DNA from: an uncultured Bacteroidales bacterium
Lineage (GTDB): Bacteria > Bacteroidota > Bacteroidia > Bacteroidales > Paludibacteraceae
Assembly: GCA_937916355.1 (NCBI GenBank)
Contig: CALFTM010000051.1
Span: forward strand, 1 to 19,015
Direction of reading: 5' to 3'
DNA length: 19,015 bases
Shown: positions 1-5,616 of the stretch, piece by piece
How the letters are laid out: each line of letters begins with the position of its first letter
Numbering within the stretch: position 1 is the first letter of the stretch
Program-made: the position numbers and the translations under genes
Notes under the pieces: generated by a model
Told to the model about the DNA's origin: nothing
The model's database searches: none
What the model saw: only the letters and a program-made list of their open reading frames with translations

Positions 1-1
1 T

Positions 2-133
2 TGGGGAGTTAATACTGATGATATTGAAGATTTAAGTGTTATAAAAGAAAATTTAGATAAAGTTCCTAAAACAGGTTACCTTCGTTGGAGAGGTGACGAC
101 GGTATAATTTATGCTTTTCCTAATATTAAATAG
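2..133 (+). CDS. C-terminal end of an unidentified protein (partial)
   Basis: An open frame enters from the left edge and ends at a TAG at 131-133, giving 43 residues beginning WGVNTDDIEDL and ending IIYAFPNIK. It is the only plus-strand coding stretch I accept in the AT-rich block, and its start lies outside the window. The composition (Lys, Asp, Ile and Asn rich) matches the leftward genes that follow, so it probably belongs to the same element. It converges on the tRNA-like sequence and the leftward gene array. No domain can be recognised in so short a tail, and it could still be a chance open frame. Confidence 0.5.
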   Translation, partial: WGVNTDDIEDLSVIKENLDKVPKTGYLRWRGDDGIIYAFPNIK

Positions 134-150
134 TCTTTTTTTAATCAATA

Positions 151-225
151 TGGCGCTCGATACAGGACTCGGACCTGTGACATCTTGATTAACAGTCAAG
201 CGTTCTTCCGCTGAACTAAAGGGCA
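151..225 (-). tRNA. tRNA-Asn(GUU)-like sequence with an unpaired acceptor stem, possible pseudogene
   Basis: Read leftward, the D arm (GTTC/GAAC with a GG-containing loop), the anticodon arm (CTTGA, loop CTGTTAA, TCAAG, anticodon GTT), the 4-5 nt variable region and the T arm (ACAGG/CCTGT, loop TCCGAGT) are all intact. The 3' end has discriminator G followed by an encoded CCA, as in Bacillota tRNA-Asn. The seven bases 5' of position 8 (TGCCCTT) do not pair with the 3' acceptor strand (ATCGAGC); only about two of seven positions match. It is therefore a decayed or recombined tRNA, or one that needs unusual processing. It follows the leftward gene ending at 254 and could share its transcript. 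Confidence 0.55.
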
Positions 226-231
226 ATATCG

Positions 232-255
232 GAGGAATTACTAAAGTAATTCCTC
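232..255. terminator. 10-bp hairpin at the end of the zinc-finger gene
   Basis: GAGGAATTAC and GTAATTCCTC form a perfect 10-bp stem with loop TAAA. It overlaps the stop codon of the leftward gene at 254 and lies just before the tRNA-like sequence. Neither side has a clear T-run, so it may be a processing or transcript-end hairpin rather than a classical intrinsic terminator. Confidence 0.4.
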
Positions 256-607
256 AAGAGTTTGATAATATTTCTCTTCTAGTAATATCTTTCATTTCTT
301 CTTTAACTCTTTCACTTTGTTTTATTTTAAAACATTCTTTACAACCTCCACCCAGTTTATAATCATGAGGTCTTAATGAATGAGGTTTATGACCACAACA
401 AAAATCTATTACTAATTTTTTTTGATTACCACAATAATTACTTACTAATTTATGTCCTTTCTCTTCTAACAAATTAATAAATTCTACATATGAGTTTTTA
501 GCTCTATTTGTATAAACATCTCTTCTTGCTTGTGTTTGGGCAGTAATATTATAACAATCAAATTTATTTTGTAAATCCTGTGGTAACTCTTCAAATTTTT
601 TATACAT
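254..607 (-). CDS. Small zinc-finger protein, HNH/homing-endonuclease associated type
   Basis: A 117-residue protein. The C-terminal half has the pattern I/V-D-F-C-C-G-H, then RPHDYKLGGGCKECF: a Cys/His pair and a Cys-x2-Cys pair that look like a zinc ribbon. I recognise this arrangement from N-terminal domains of phage HNH and other homing-type endonucleases, but there is no nuclease domain after it, so this is a stand-alone or truncated DNA-binding module. The start is placed at 607 because AAAGGAG lies nine bases before that ATG. An ATG three codons earlier touches the Shine-Dalgarno and is unlikely to be used. It is last in the leftward array, and its promoter at 632-660 is among the best in the block. 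Confidence 0.6.
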   Translation of the reverse strand: MYKKFEELPQDLQNKFDCYNITAQTQARRDVYTNRAKNSYVEFINLLEEKGHKLVSNYCGNQKKLVIDFCCGHKPHSLRPHDYKLGGGCKECFKIKQSERVKEEMKDITRREILSNS

Positions 608-631
608 ATTAATCATCTCCTTTATATCTTT

Positions 632-665
632 ATTATACTACCGATAGGGGTAATTGTAAACCCCT
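632..665 (-). promoter_or_regulatory. Promoter with -35 in the loop of an inverted repeat
   Basis: TTTACA (655-660), 17 bp, TATAAT (632-637), read leftward, with box TATCGG at 641-646 in the spacer. The arms AGGGGT/ACCCCT (646-651 and 660-665) flank the -35. It drives the zinc-finger gene. There is no second dyad around the -10. Confidence 0.65.
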
Positions 666-680
666 TTATGTATTTTTTCT

Positions 681-1202
681 TTATTTTTTACGTGCTAACC
701 AAATTGTTTTACTAGTATATTTTCCATCACACCAATTATCACTTAATGCCTCTTTTTTACCCATTCTGCGAACTCTACTTGCCCCTGGTTTATGATAGTA
801 TCTTCCGCTAGGTGTACGTTTTATGTAGTGGAAATCCCCCGTTCCGCAACCTGCTCCAACTTTAAATCCAATTAACCATTCTCCATCTTCTAATTTTTCA
901 TCAGGTGATGAAACTTGTCGTAAATTTGGAATGTTATCTAACATCCACTCTGCTCCACGTTCTGCCGAACGGTTGAAAAATTTATTTAATGACTCTTCAT
1001 CAACATCATCATAATCCCAATCAATATCTAGGTCATATAATTCTGAACATTCATCTTCATCTTCACAAGGCAGTACCCATGCGTAAATCCCTAAAGCATA
1101 ACCACCACAATTATAATCTTCTCTTTCAGTGTTTTTACCATTACGTTTTCCATTCATATTATATTCATCTTCATAAAATTTCCATTCCCAATTACCTAAC
1201 AT
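681..1202 (-). CDS. Predicted papain-like (NlpC/P60-type fold) protein, paralogue 1
   Basis: A 173-residue protein, paralogous to the next gene (1289-1771). Both begin with W-x-x-F-Y-x-x-x-Y-N-x-x-G-K-R-x-x-K-N-T-E, followed by NCGG-x-ALG with Cys at residue 32. Later comes G-D-F-H with His at residue 125, then a Gly/Lys-rich HKPG segment, and both end in an LARK tail. An Asn-Cys block followed by D-[FY]-H and a W/Y-x-x-K-x-G turn recalls predicted papain-like cysteine peptidases or amidases; that link is my inference. A very acidic insert (residues about 46-70) separates the two motifs. There is no signal peptide. The start is supported by AAAGGGG eight bases upstream. It is monocistronic, with its own promoter at 1233-1277. 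Confidence 0.6.
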   Translation of the reverse strand: MLGNWEWKFYEDEYNMNGKRNGKNTEREDYNCGGYALGIYAWVLPCEDEDECSELYDLDIDWDYDDVDEESLNKFFNRSAERGAEWMLDNIPNLRQVSSPDEKLEDGEWLIGFKVGAGCGTGDFHYIKRTPSGRYYHKPGASRVRRMGKKEALSDNWCDGKYTSKTIWLARKK

Positions 1203-1232
1203 ACGAACATCCCCTTTATCTTTTTTATTTTC

Positions 1233-1277
1233 GTTACATTATATTATATGTAACCGATAAGAGGTTTAGAACCTCTT
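1233..1277 (-). promoter_or_regulatory. Double-dyad promoter
   Basis: Two overlapping TATAAT boxes (1238-1243 and 1243-1248) lie inside a dyad with arms GTTACAT/ATGTAAC (1233-1239, 1248-1254). Box TATCGG is at 1254-1259. A second dyad, AAGAGGTT/AACCTCTT (1259-1277), covers the -35 position. The apex reads TTCTAA at 17 bp from the -10, a weak -35. It drives the gene starting at 1202. Confidence 0.6.
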
Positions 1278-1288
1278 TATGTATTATT

Positions 1289-1771
1289 TTATTTCATTTT
1301 TCTTGCCAATAAAATTAATTTACTATCATATACGTTCCACCCAGCAAGCCAATAATCTGCAAATACTTTTTTCTCACTAATACGTTTTGTACGTGTTCCA
1401 CCTTGTTTTGTCAACCAATTACCATTTTCATTCATATACATAAAGTGAAAATCGTGAGTACCACAACGGTATGCAATCAATCTTTCACCAGGTTGTAAAT
1501 CATCTTTACTTTCAATTCTGCGTAAACCAGGTACGTGTTTTAACATCCATGCGCAAGTTTCCTCGACTCTATCATCATTTGACAATTCACTATCCCAATC
1601 TTCAAAAAGTCTATCACTATCCTCTTCTGTTGAGTACGGGCAGAACCAATTTTCTAAACCTAATGCTCTACCTCCACAATTAACCTGCCAACATTCAGTG
1701 TTCTTTGGTGTACGTTTTCCCTCTAAATTATAAGCATCATTTAAGTAAAAATCTGACCAATTTCTAATCAT
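1289..1771 (-). CDS. Predicted papain-like (NlpC/P60-type fold) protein, paralogue 2
   Basis: A 160-residue paralogue of the preceding array gene (681-1202). It shares the opening motif ending GKRTPKNTE, then NCGGRALG (Cys32), then H-D-F-H-F (His109), a GNWLTKQGG turn and the LARK tail. The acidic linker between the motifs is shorter and unlike the one in its partner. Only the putative active-site blocks and the ends are conserved, which is what an old duplication under functional constraint would leave. Shine-Dalgarno AAAGGGG lies nine bases before the ATG. It is the immediate upstream neighbour of its paralogue in transcription order but has its own promoter. A cytoplasmic enzyme acting on the host is one possibility; nothing in the sequence shows the substrate. 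Confidence 0.6.
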   Translation of the reverse strand: MIRNWSDFYLNDAYNLEGKRTPKNTECWQVNCGGRALGLENWFCPYSTEEDSDRLFEDWDSELSNDDRVEETCAWMLKHVPGLRRIESKDDLQPGERLIAYRCGTHDFHFMYMNENGNWLTKQGGTRTKRISEKKVFADYWLAGWNVYDSKLILLARKMK

Positions 1772-1802
1772 AATATCAAACCCCTTTATTTTATTTTTGT
1801 TT

Positions 1803-1848
1803 GCCTCTTTACTATATTATATGAGGCACGATAGAGGCTTATGCCTCT
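1803..1848 (-). promoter_or_regulatory. Double-dyad promoter
   Basis: TATAAT (1816-1821) sits between arms GCCTC/GAGGC (1803-1807, 1823-1827). The box reads TATCG (1829-1833). The upstream dyad AGAGGC/GCCTCT (1833-1848) contains the stop codon of the previous gene. Unusually, both dyads at this junction use the same arm sequence. It drives the gene starting at 1771. Confidence 0.55.
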
Positions 1849-2099
1849 TGTTTTTCATTTTCTTCATTTTCTTTTTGTTCTTTTAAAATATTGCGAATTA
1901 CTTTTACAAACTTACCACTTTTCCATGTATTATGAGCAACTAATTCAAGTTTACTAAAATCTGTTCCCTCTACTGTTACCTCTACCATGTAAGTGAATTT
2001 TGTTTTTTCAACTAAAGTAAATGTAAATCCATTAACATTTTTAACACTACCAACTGAATTTAAACTAACCACTTTTTTCACGTTATTCACATTATTCAT
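1839..2099 (-). CDS. Small protein of unknown function
   Basis: An 86-residue protein with an Asn/Val-rich start (MNNVNNVKKVVSL), a central stretch of alternating hydrophobic residues that suggests beta strands, and a charged C-terminal tail (KEQKENEENEKQEA). The frame stays open 12 codons further upstream, but that part runs through the promoter dyad. The ATG at 2099 has GTGAGG nine bases upstream, so I use it. I do not recognise a family. It has its own promoter and no partner in the same transcript. A small phage or element accessory protein is the best description. Confidence 0.6.
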   Translation of the reverse strand: MNNVNNVKKVVSLNSVGSVKNVNGFTFTLVEKTKFTYMVEVTVEGTDFSKLELVAHNTWKSGKFVKVIRNILKEQKENEENEKQEA

Positions 2100-2128
2100 A
2101 AATATCATCCTCACTTTTAATTTTATTT

Positions 2129-2174
2129 GTTTCATATTATATTATATGAAACCGATAAGAGGATTATACCTCTT
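2129..2174 (-). promoter_or_regulatory. Double-dyad promoter
   Basis: The longest -10 dyad in the set: nine-base perfect arms GTTTCATAT/ATATGAAAC (2129-2152) around TATAAT (2136-2141 and 2141-2146). Box TATCGG lies at 2152-2157, then dyad AAGAGG/CCTCTT (2157-2174). It drives the gene starting at 2099. Confidence 0.6.
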
Positions 2175-2224
2175 TTTTTATTTATTTTTGTTTTTGTTTT
2201 TGTCTTGTTGTTCCTTACACTTTT
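2175..2224 (-). ncRNA. Candidate short RNA from an ORF-less promoter
   Basis: The promoter at 2225-2253 points leftward into about 50 bases of A/C-rich sequence with no ATG and no reading frame, ending at the hairpin at 2157-2174. Every other promoter in the array is followed by a gene. The segment may give a short RNA, or it may be a cassette that has lost its gene. An AAGGA-like stretch near 2214 could be a leftover Shine-Dalgarno. Confidence 0.3.
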
Positions 2225-2260
2225 ATTATATTACATAGGGGTAAGAAAATCAACCCCTAT
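2225..2260 (-). promoter_or_regulatory. Sigma70-like promoter with no gene behind it
   Basis: TTGATT (2248-2253), 17 bp, TATAAT (2225-2230), read leftward. Dyad ATAGGGGT/ACCCCTAT (2235-2260) encloses the -35 in its loop and overlaps the stop codon of the HNH gene. It is very similar to the promoter at 7609-7645. Confidence 0.6.
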
Positions 2261-3009
2261 TTTAAAATTTTTTTAAATTCTCCTGTTAAATATCTTTCTT
2301 TAAATTCTTCAAATTGTTTTGGTGTATTATTACCTTGTCCATATAATGAATGAAAAAGTCTATGTACATTATCACTTAATACTACTGCATTTGAATTATT
2401 ATTATGCCAACTTCCCACATATTCTTCTAATAGTTTTAACTCTTTTTGAGTGTAGTCTTTAACTTGGTCTTTAATTTTAATATTATGTAAATTATGTGCC
2501 TCTAATATAATAGTAGAAAATGCTTTTAAATGGTGAGTATGTAGTTGTCCGCCAACTTGACCTGTTAATTGACACGTATAATTTGCTTTTTGTTTACAAT
2601 CTTCAAACCATTGAATGTTTAATTGTCGTAAATGTTGTGCAATAGGTGTAATTCCACCCTTATAGTGCATTTTCCATTTCATTTCTTCATTTTCCCACAT
2701 TTCTTTCATTCTCTCACTTTGCATTTTTTTAAAATCTTCATCTTGCCATTGTTCTTTTGTTTTTTCACTTTGCATTTTTCTAAAATCTTCATCTTGCCAT
2801 AGTTCTTCATTTAATTGTTTCATTTTTTCACTTCGTAAACATCCACAACTTATTGTAACTCCTCTTCTCAAGTTTGTTCCCATTATAACTTTCTCATTCC
2901 CACACTTACATTTACATAGCCAACAAGGTTGTATTCCCTTATTCTCTGCTCTTTCAATAACTGTTAATTTACCAAATTTTTGTCCTGTTAAATCAACAAA
3001 TTTACCCAT
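2257..3009 (-). CDS. HNH homing-type endonuclease with zinc-ribbon and repeat linker
   Basis: A 250-residue protein with three parts. Residues 1-60 carry the FVDLTGQKFGKLTVIER opening and a zinc ribbon (C32, C34, C36 and C55, C57), the module seen at the N terminus of many phage HNH endonucleases. Residues about 60-110 hold three repeats of the type SEK-x-K-x-x-W-x-x-E-D-F-x-K-M-Q, similar to NUMOD-type DNA-binding linkers. Residues 145-225 are the HNH nuclease: C146, H159-H160, then N214, H216 and H220 in a VHRLFHSLYG block. It probably makes a site-specific DNA cut and may spread itself. The start at 3009 has GGGAG nine bases upstream. Its own promoter lies at 3039-3073. Confidence 0.88.
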   Translation of the reverse strand: MGKFVDLTGQKFGKLTVIERAENKGIQPCWLCKCKCGNEKVIMGTNLRRGVTISCGCLRSEKMKQLNEELWQDEDFRKMQSEKTKEQWQDEDFKKMQSERMKEMWENEEMKWKMHYKGGITPIAQHLRQLNIQWFEDCKQKANYTCQLTGQVGGQLHTHHLKAFSTIILEAHNLHNIKIKDQVKDYTQKELKLLEEYVGSWHNNNSNAVVLSDNVHRLFHSLYGQGNNTPKQFEEFKERYLTGEFKKILK

Positions 3010-3038
3010 ATCAATCATCTCCCTATCGTTTATATTAA

Positions 3039-3073
3039 ATTATATGAAGCAGATAAGAGGTTTAGAACCTCTT
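3039..3073 (-). promoter_or_regulatory. Promoter of the HNH gene
   Basis: TATAAT (3039-3044), box TATCTG (3050-3055) and dyad AAGAGGTT/AACCTCTT (3055-3073), the same dyad sequence as at 1259 and 6925. The -10 dyad is imperfect here. The weak -35 TTCTAA sits in the apex at 17 bp. Confidence 0.5.
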
Positions 3074-3531
3074 TATTCATAAAAATTTAATTCTTCTAAT
3101 TCTTCTATGTTTGCAATTTTATCAATAATAGTACCAATTTCATCTGCAATTAAATCGACCTCTTTCTTCATTTCTCGTAAGTATACGACCAAATTCGACA
3201 TATATTCTAATCTAATCGCCAATAATGGACTAATCATGTATTGCTCTTTGCACTCTTCTGCTTGTCTTAACCGTTTGACTAATTCATCAACTGTTTTTTC
3301 CAAATCTTCACTTATCATCATACCATGTGACATAACTGTTTGAATTGCCTGTATTGCAGTAGGAATTTCATCAATAGTACCTTTTTTATAATCCCCACTA
3401 TCCAACATTACCTTTAATGAATCAATAATTTTATACACTTTATTATAATCCTTACATAACATTTTAAACTGTTTGTTTGCCATTTTCTTCATGACTTTAC
3501 ATCCTTTAACTTTAACAACTTGAATTTCCAT
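3073..3531 (-). CDS. Helical protein of unknown function
   Basis: A 152-residue, mostly helical, Lys/Glu-rich protein with heptad-like hydrophobic spacing in the second half (around VDELVKRLRQAEECKEQ and VVYLREMKKEVDLIADEI), so it may form coiled coils. No family is recognised. Two starts are plausible. The ATG at 3531 has AAAGG nine bases upstream. A second ATG at 3492 (MKKMANKQF) also has AAAGG about ten bases upstream, so two forms differing by 13 residues could be made. A 10-bp hairpin at 3561-3595 would lie at or near the 5' end of its transcript. Confidence 0.6.
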   Translation of the reverse strand: MEIQVVKVKGCKVMKKMANKQFKMLCKDYNKVYKIIDSLKVMLDSGDYKKGTIDEIPTAIQAIQTVMSHGMMISEDLEKTVDELVKRLRQAEECKEQYMISPLLAIRLEYMSNLVVYLREMKKEVDLIADEIGTIIDKIANIEELEELNFYE

Positions 3532-3560
3532 AAACATCATCCTTTCATTTTAATTTTATT

Positions 3561-3608
3561 AGAGGTTAATGAGGCACTGCCACTAATTAACCTCTTTACT
3601 TTATTATA
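3561..3608 (-). promoter_or_regulatory. -10 box and 5'-leader hairpin
   Basis: TATAAT at 3603-3608 predicts a transcript starting near 3596, which is where a hairpin begins: AGAGGTTAAT and ATTAACCTCT (3561-3570, 3586-3595) with a 15-nt loop. The hairpin would therefore be the 5' end of the mRNA for the gene starting at 3531. The -35 region (GAATAA) is weak. Confidence 0.5.
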
Positions 3609-3634
3609 TGTTTCTTATCTTTATTTTATTCATT

Positions 3635-3802
3635 TTACATGAATAAATTTGCAATTAATTTTGCTACAAGTAATAAACTAATCACTGCCACACTTTCAAC
3701 TATAAACGCAACTGCCATACCTTTCAATAAATGACAAGGTTCTGCACTATAAACAACTTTCATTCTCTCCTCTTCATGTTTTAGAATATCCTTATTATTC
3801 AT
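3635..3802 (-). CDS. Small membrane protein, 55 residues
   Basis: The frame encodes MNNKDILKHEEERMKVVYSA followed by a polar stretch and one long hydrophobic segment, about residues 29-54 (GMAVAFIVESVAVISLLLVA and onward), ending NLFM. It is a single-span membrane protein with a charged N terminus. AAAGGGG lies about ten bases before the ATG, and the gene has the strong promoter at 3836-3864, so it is very probably real despite its size. It could be a holin-like, superinfection-exclusion or toxin-type peptide; the sequence alone does not choose. It is monocistronic. Confidence 0.7.
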   Translation of the reverse strand: MNNKDILKHEEERMKVVYSAEPCHLLKGMAVAFIVESVAVISLLLVAKLIANLFM

Positions 3803-3829
3803 TCAAATCATCCCCTTTAGTTATCTTAT

Positions 3830-3864
3830 GACTTTATTATATCATCATGGTACAATAAAGTCAA
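3830..3864 (-). promoter_or_regulatory. Strong sigma70-like promoter inside a long inverted repeat
   Basis: TTGACT (3859-3864), 17 bp, TATAAT (3836-3841), read leftward. GACTTTATT and AATAAAGTC (3830-3838, 3854-3862) form a dyad that extends to about 14 pairs with a two-base bulge if 3823-3827 and 3863-3867 are included. The dyad overlaps both promoter boxes, so a repressor could cover it. It drives the 55-residue membrane protein. Confidence 0.65.
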
Positions 3865-3865
3865 G

Positions 3866-3897
3866 ATAGAAAAGAGAATTTATTTTCTCTTTTCTAT
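3866..3897 (-). terminator. Hairpin ending the toxin-like operon
   Basis: A perfect 13-bp stem, ATAGAAAAGAGAA with its complement (3866-3878, 3885-3897), and a 6-nt loop. It overlaps the last codons of the gene ending at 3880. The 3' arm is T-rich on both strands, which would suit termination in either direction. Confidence 0.55.
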
Positions 3898-4113
3898 GAT
3901 AAAAGAAATACCAAATCCGTATCTTTTATCTATTGTTTCTATCTCACTATATTCTATGTTGTTAGTATCAAAAATATTCCTTGCAATTTTAATTTCTCTG
4001 TTGAAAACTTCATTTGGTTTATCAAATCTGTACAACACAATTCCTTTAATATCTTCATTTTCTACACAATACATCACGTTTTGTCTAGTTGTTTCATAGC
4101 TGAAAGGTTTCAC
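3880..4113 (-). CDS. Small protein downstream of the MazF-like gene, unknown function
   Basis: A 77-residue protein with MKPFSYETTRQN at the start and FGISFIIEKRK at the end. The likely start is the GTG at 4113, with AAAGGAGG about 11 bases upstream; another GTG four codons earlier overlaps the Shine-Dalgarno. It follows the MazF-like gene by about two dozen bases with no promoter between them, the one clear two-gene operon in the AT-rich block. That position makes it a candidate partner or antitoxin, although antitoxins normally precede mazF. It resembles no antitoxin family I know. Confidence 0.6.
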   Translation of the reverse strand: MKPFSYETTRQNVMYCVENEDIKGIVLYRFDKPNEVFNREIKIARNIFDTNNIEYSEIETIDKRYGFGISFIIEKRK

Positions 4114-4136
4114 GACTAATTTCACCTCCTTTCAAA

Positions 4137-4547
4137 TTAGAATAATGATATAGACTCTTTAATAATATGATTGATATTATCAATGTGTTCTTCTTCAACT
4201 TTTCCAATAACTCTTTTTATCATAGTTTTTGATAAAGTTAGTATTTGTTCCGCTAAAACTGTTGACGCAACTTTTAATCCATTATTTTTACTAGGTAACA
4301 TAGTATAATGAGTTGGTAATGGTTTCTTTGAACGACTTGTTAATGGCACTACAATAACATTCGGTGAAAATTTGTTCGCTTTGTTATTGCTAATTACAAC
4401 ACATGGTCTTAATCCTGTTTGTATTGACGTACCAGTACATGGTAAATCTGCCATGACAATTTGACCTCTCATGACTTTATCCGCCATGTATTGTTGTCCT
4501 TGTAATTCTAATTCTGCTTTTAATTGTTGTAATTTGTTTGCCATCAT
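4137..4547 (-). CDS. MazF/PemK-family toxin-like endoribonuclease
   Basis: A 136-residue protein. The MazF core starts near residue 25 with RGQIVMADLP, followed by GLRPCVVISNNKAN, NVIVVPLTSR, a PTHY strand and the QILTLSKTMI..RVIGKV block that ends most PemK-like proteins. Members of the family cut mRNA at short sequences. An N-terminal helix of about 25 residues (ANKLQQLKAELELQGQQ) is added before the core and looks like a coiled coil. No MazE-type gene lies upstream; the upstream neighbour is the integrase. The start at 4547 has AGGGG nine bases upstream. The frame runs ten codons further to a TTG at 4577, a less likely start. Confidence 0.85.
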   Translation of the reverse strand: MMANKLQQLKAELELQGQQYMADKVMRGQIVMADLPCTGTSIQTGLRPCVVISNNKANKFSPNVIVVPLTSRSKKPLPTHYTMLPSKNNGLKVASTVLAEQILTLSKTMIKRVIGKVEEEHIDNINHIIKESISLF

Positions 4548-4592
4548 GTCTAACATCCCCTGTTCTCTTTGTTGCAACTTTTGTTGCTTCCT

Positions 4593-4628
4593 GTTTACTG
4601 ATTACATTATATAGTATGCTCAGTAAAC
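4593..4628 (-). promoter_or_regulatory. Promoter dyad of the MazF-like operon
   Basis: TATAAT (4606-4611) lies within arms GTTTACTGA/TCAGTAAAC (4593-4601, 4620-4628), the longest arms by spacing in the set. AATCGG falls at the -35 position instead of in the spacer, unlike the other junctions. MazF operons are often self-repressed, and this dyad could be such an operator. Confidence 0.5.
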
Positions 4629-4634
4629 CCGATT

Positions 4635-4668
4635 ATATACCGAAAACTTTAAAAAAGTTTCGGTATAT
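4635..4668 (-). terminator. Long hairpin at the end of the integrase gene
   Basis: ATATACCGAAA and TTTCGGTATAT (4635-4645, 4658-4668) form an 11-bp stem, extended by CTTT/AAAG after a one-base bulge. It overlaps the integrase stop codon and separates the gene from the MazF-like operon. A T-run lies within the loop side on the coding strand. Confidence 0.5.
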
Positions 4669-5560
4669 ATTGTTCTTCAACCTCTGTTTTAATATGCAAA
4701 TAACGTGAGGTTGTTGTTGTCGAACTATGACCTGCTACTGCTGAAATTTTCGCCACACTCATACCACTTTCGCCCATTTGTGTTATACTTGTATGTCTTA
4801 ATGAGTGTGGGGTAATGTTTTTCTCAATTCCTGCTCGTTCACAATATTTTTTTAAGTTTACATTTACATTCTGACGACTCATTTTTTTGCCTGTACGACT
4901 TAAAAAGAGTATGTCAGTATCTTTTATGTCAATCGTGTTTCTCATGTCTGTATAGTCCTGTAATAACGTTAAAACATCATCTGTAAACACTACATCCCTT
5001 AACTTTTTACCTTTCCCTAAAACTCTAATTCTTTTATTCTCAGTATCAATTTGGTTTACCGTTAAACTTAAAACTTCACTTATTCTTAATCCTGTTTGCA
5101 ATACTAATCCAACCATTAATAAATCACGTTTACTTACATACTCAAAATTGTCTTGTTTAACGTTTGGTAGTTTTGTTCCAATAATATTTAATAATCTCAT
5201 ATACTCTTCATGTGTTAAAAAATCTGTATTTTGCTCAACTGAATTAGTTGAAACCTTTTCAATCGTATCCATAGGATTTTCACTAATAATTCTTGCATAT
5301 ACTAGAAAGTTAAAAAAACTTTTTAATCCACTTAATCGTGCATTTATTGTATATGGATTTAATTGTTTTTCTTCTAACATATTTCTAAACATAATTAAGT
5401 TTGACCAACTAGAATTTTTAATAATATCATCTTCTGTATTATATCCATTTACGTTCATAAACTCATAATACTGTTTTACTGCTTGTTCATAACTTTCAAT
5501 CGTATTTTCACTTTTGTATTTATAATGTTTTACGTACTCATTAAATAATTTCATTTCCAT
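4649..5560 (-). CDS. Tyrosine recombinase (XerC/D-like or phage integrase)
   Basis: A 303-residue protein of normal XerC/D length. Residues 1-90 form the helical SAM-like core-binding domain (NTIESYEQAVKQYYEFM, LNPYTINARLSGLKSFFNFL). The catalytic domain has all expected residues: R159 in TGLRISEVL, the lysine hairpin GKGKKLRDV (about 183-190), H252 and R255 in PHSLRHTS, H278 in GHSS and the nucleophile Y287 in TSRYLH. It should be active. No excisionase is recognised beside it, and I see no repeated att core within the window. Shine-Dalgarno AAAGGGG lies eight bases upstream. It could integrate the element or resolve dimers. Confidence 0.93.
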   Translation of the reverse strand: MEMKLFNEYVKHYKYKSENTIESYEQAVKQYYEFMNVNGYNTEDDIIKNSSWSNLIMFRNMLEEKQLNPYTINARLSGLKSFFNFLVYARIISENPMDTIEKVSTNSVEQNTDFLTHEEYMRLLNIIGTKLPNVKQDNFEYVSKRDLLMVGLVLQTGLRISEVLSLTVNQIDTENKRIRVLGKGKKLRDVVFTDDVLTLLQDYTDMRNTIDIKDTDILFLSRTGKKMSRQNVNVNLKKYCERAGIEKNITPHSLRHTSITQMGESGMSVAKISAVAGHSSTTTTSRYLHIKTEVEEQYIPKLF

Positions 5561-5575
5561 AAAATCATCCCCTTT

Positions 5576-5613
5576 ATTATATTATAACACGATAGAGGTA
5601 TAAATATACCTCT
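5576..5613 (-). promoter_or_regulatory. Integrase promoter
   Basis: TTTATA (5599-5604), 17 bp, TATAAT (5576-5581); a second TATAAT follows at 5581-5586. The -35 lies in the centre of a nine-base perfect dyad AGAGGTATA/TATACCTCT with a two-base loop (5594-5613). There is no dyad around the -10. The start codon is only 16 bases from the -10, so the mRNA leader is very short. Confidence 0.55.
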
Positions 5614-5616
5614 TTT

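Noticed and set aside
989..1312. A plus-strand frame rich in His and Leu opposite the papain-like gene
   Set aside because: It spans the promoter of the minus-strand gene, has low-complexity composition and no Shine-Dalgarno.
2099..2135. A 12-codon upstream extension of the small protein gene
   Set aside because: The codons lie in the promoter dyad, and the ATG at 2099 has the Shine-Dalgarno at the standard distance.
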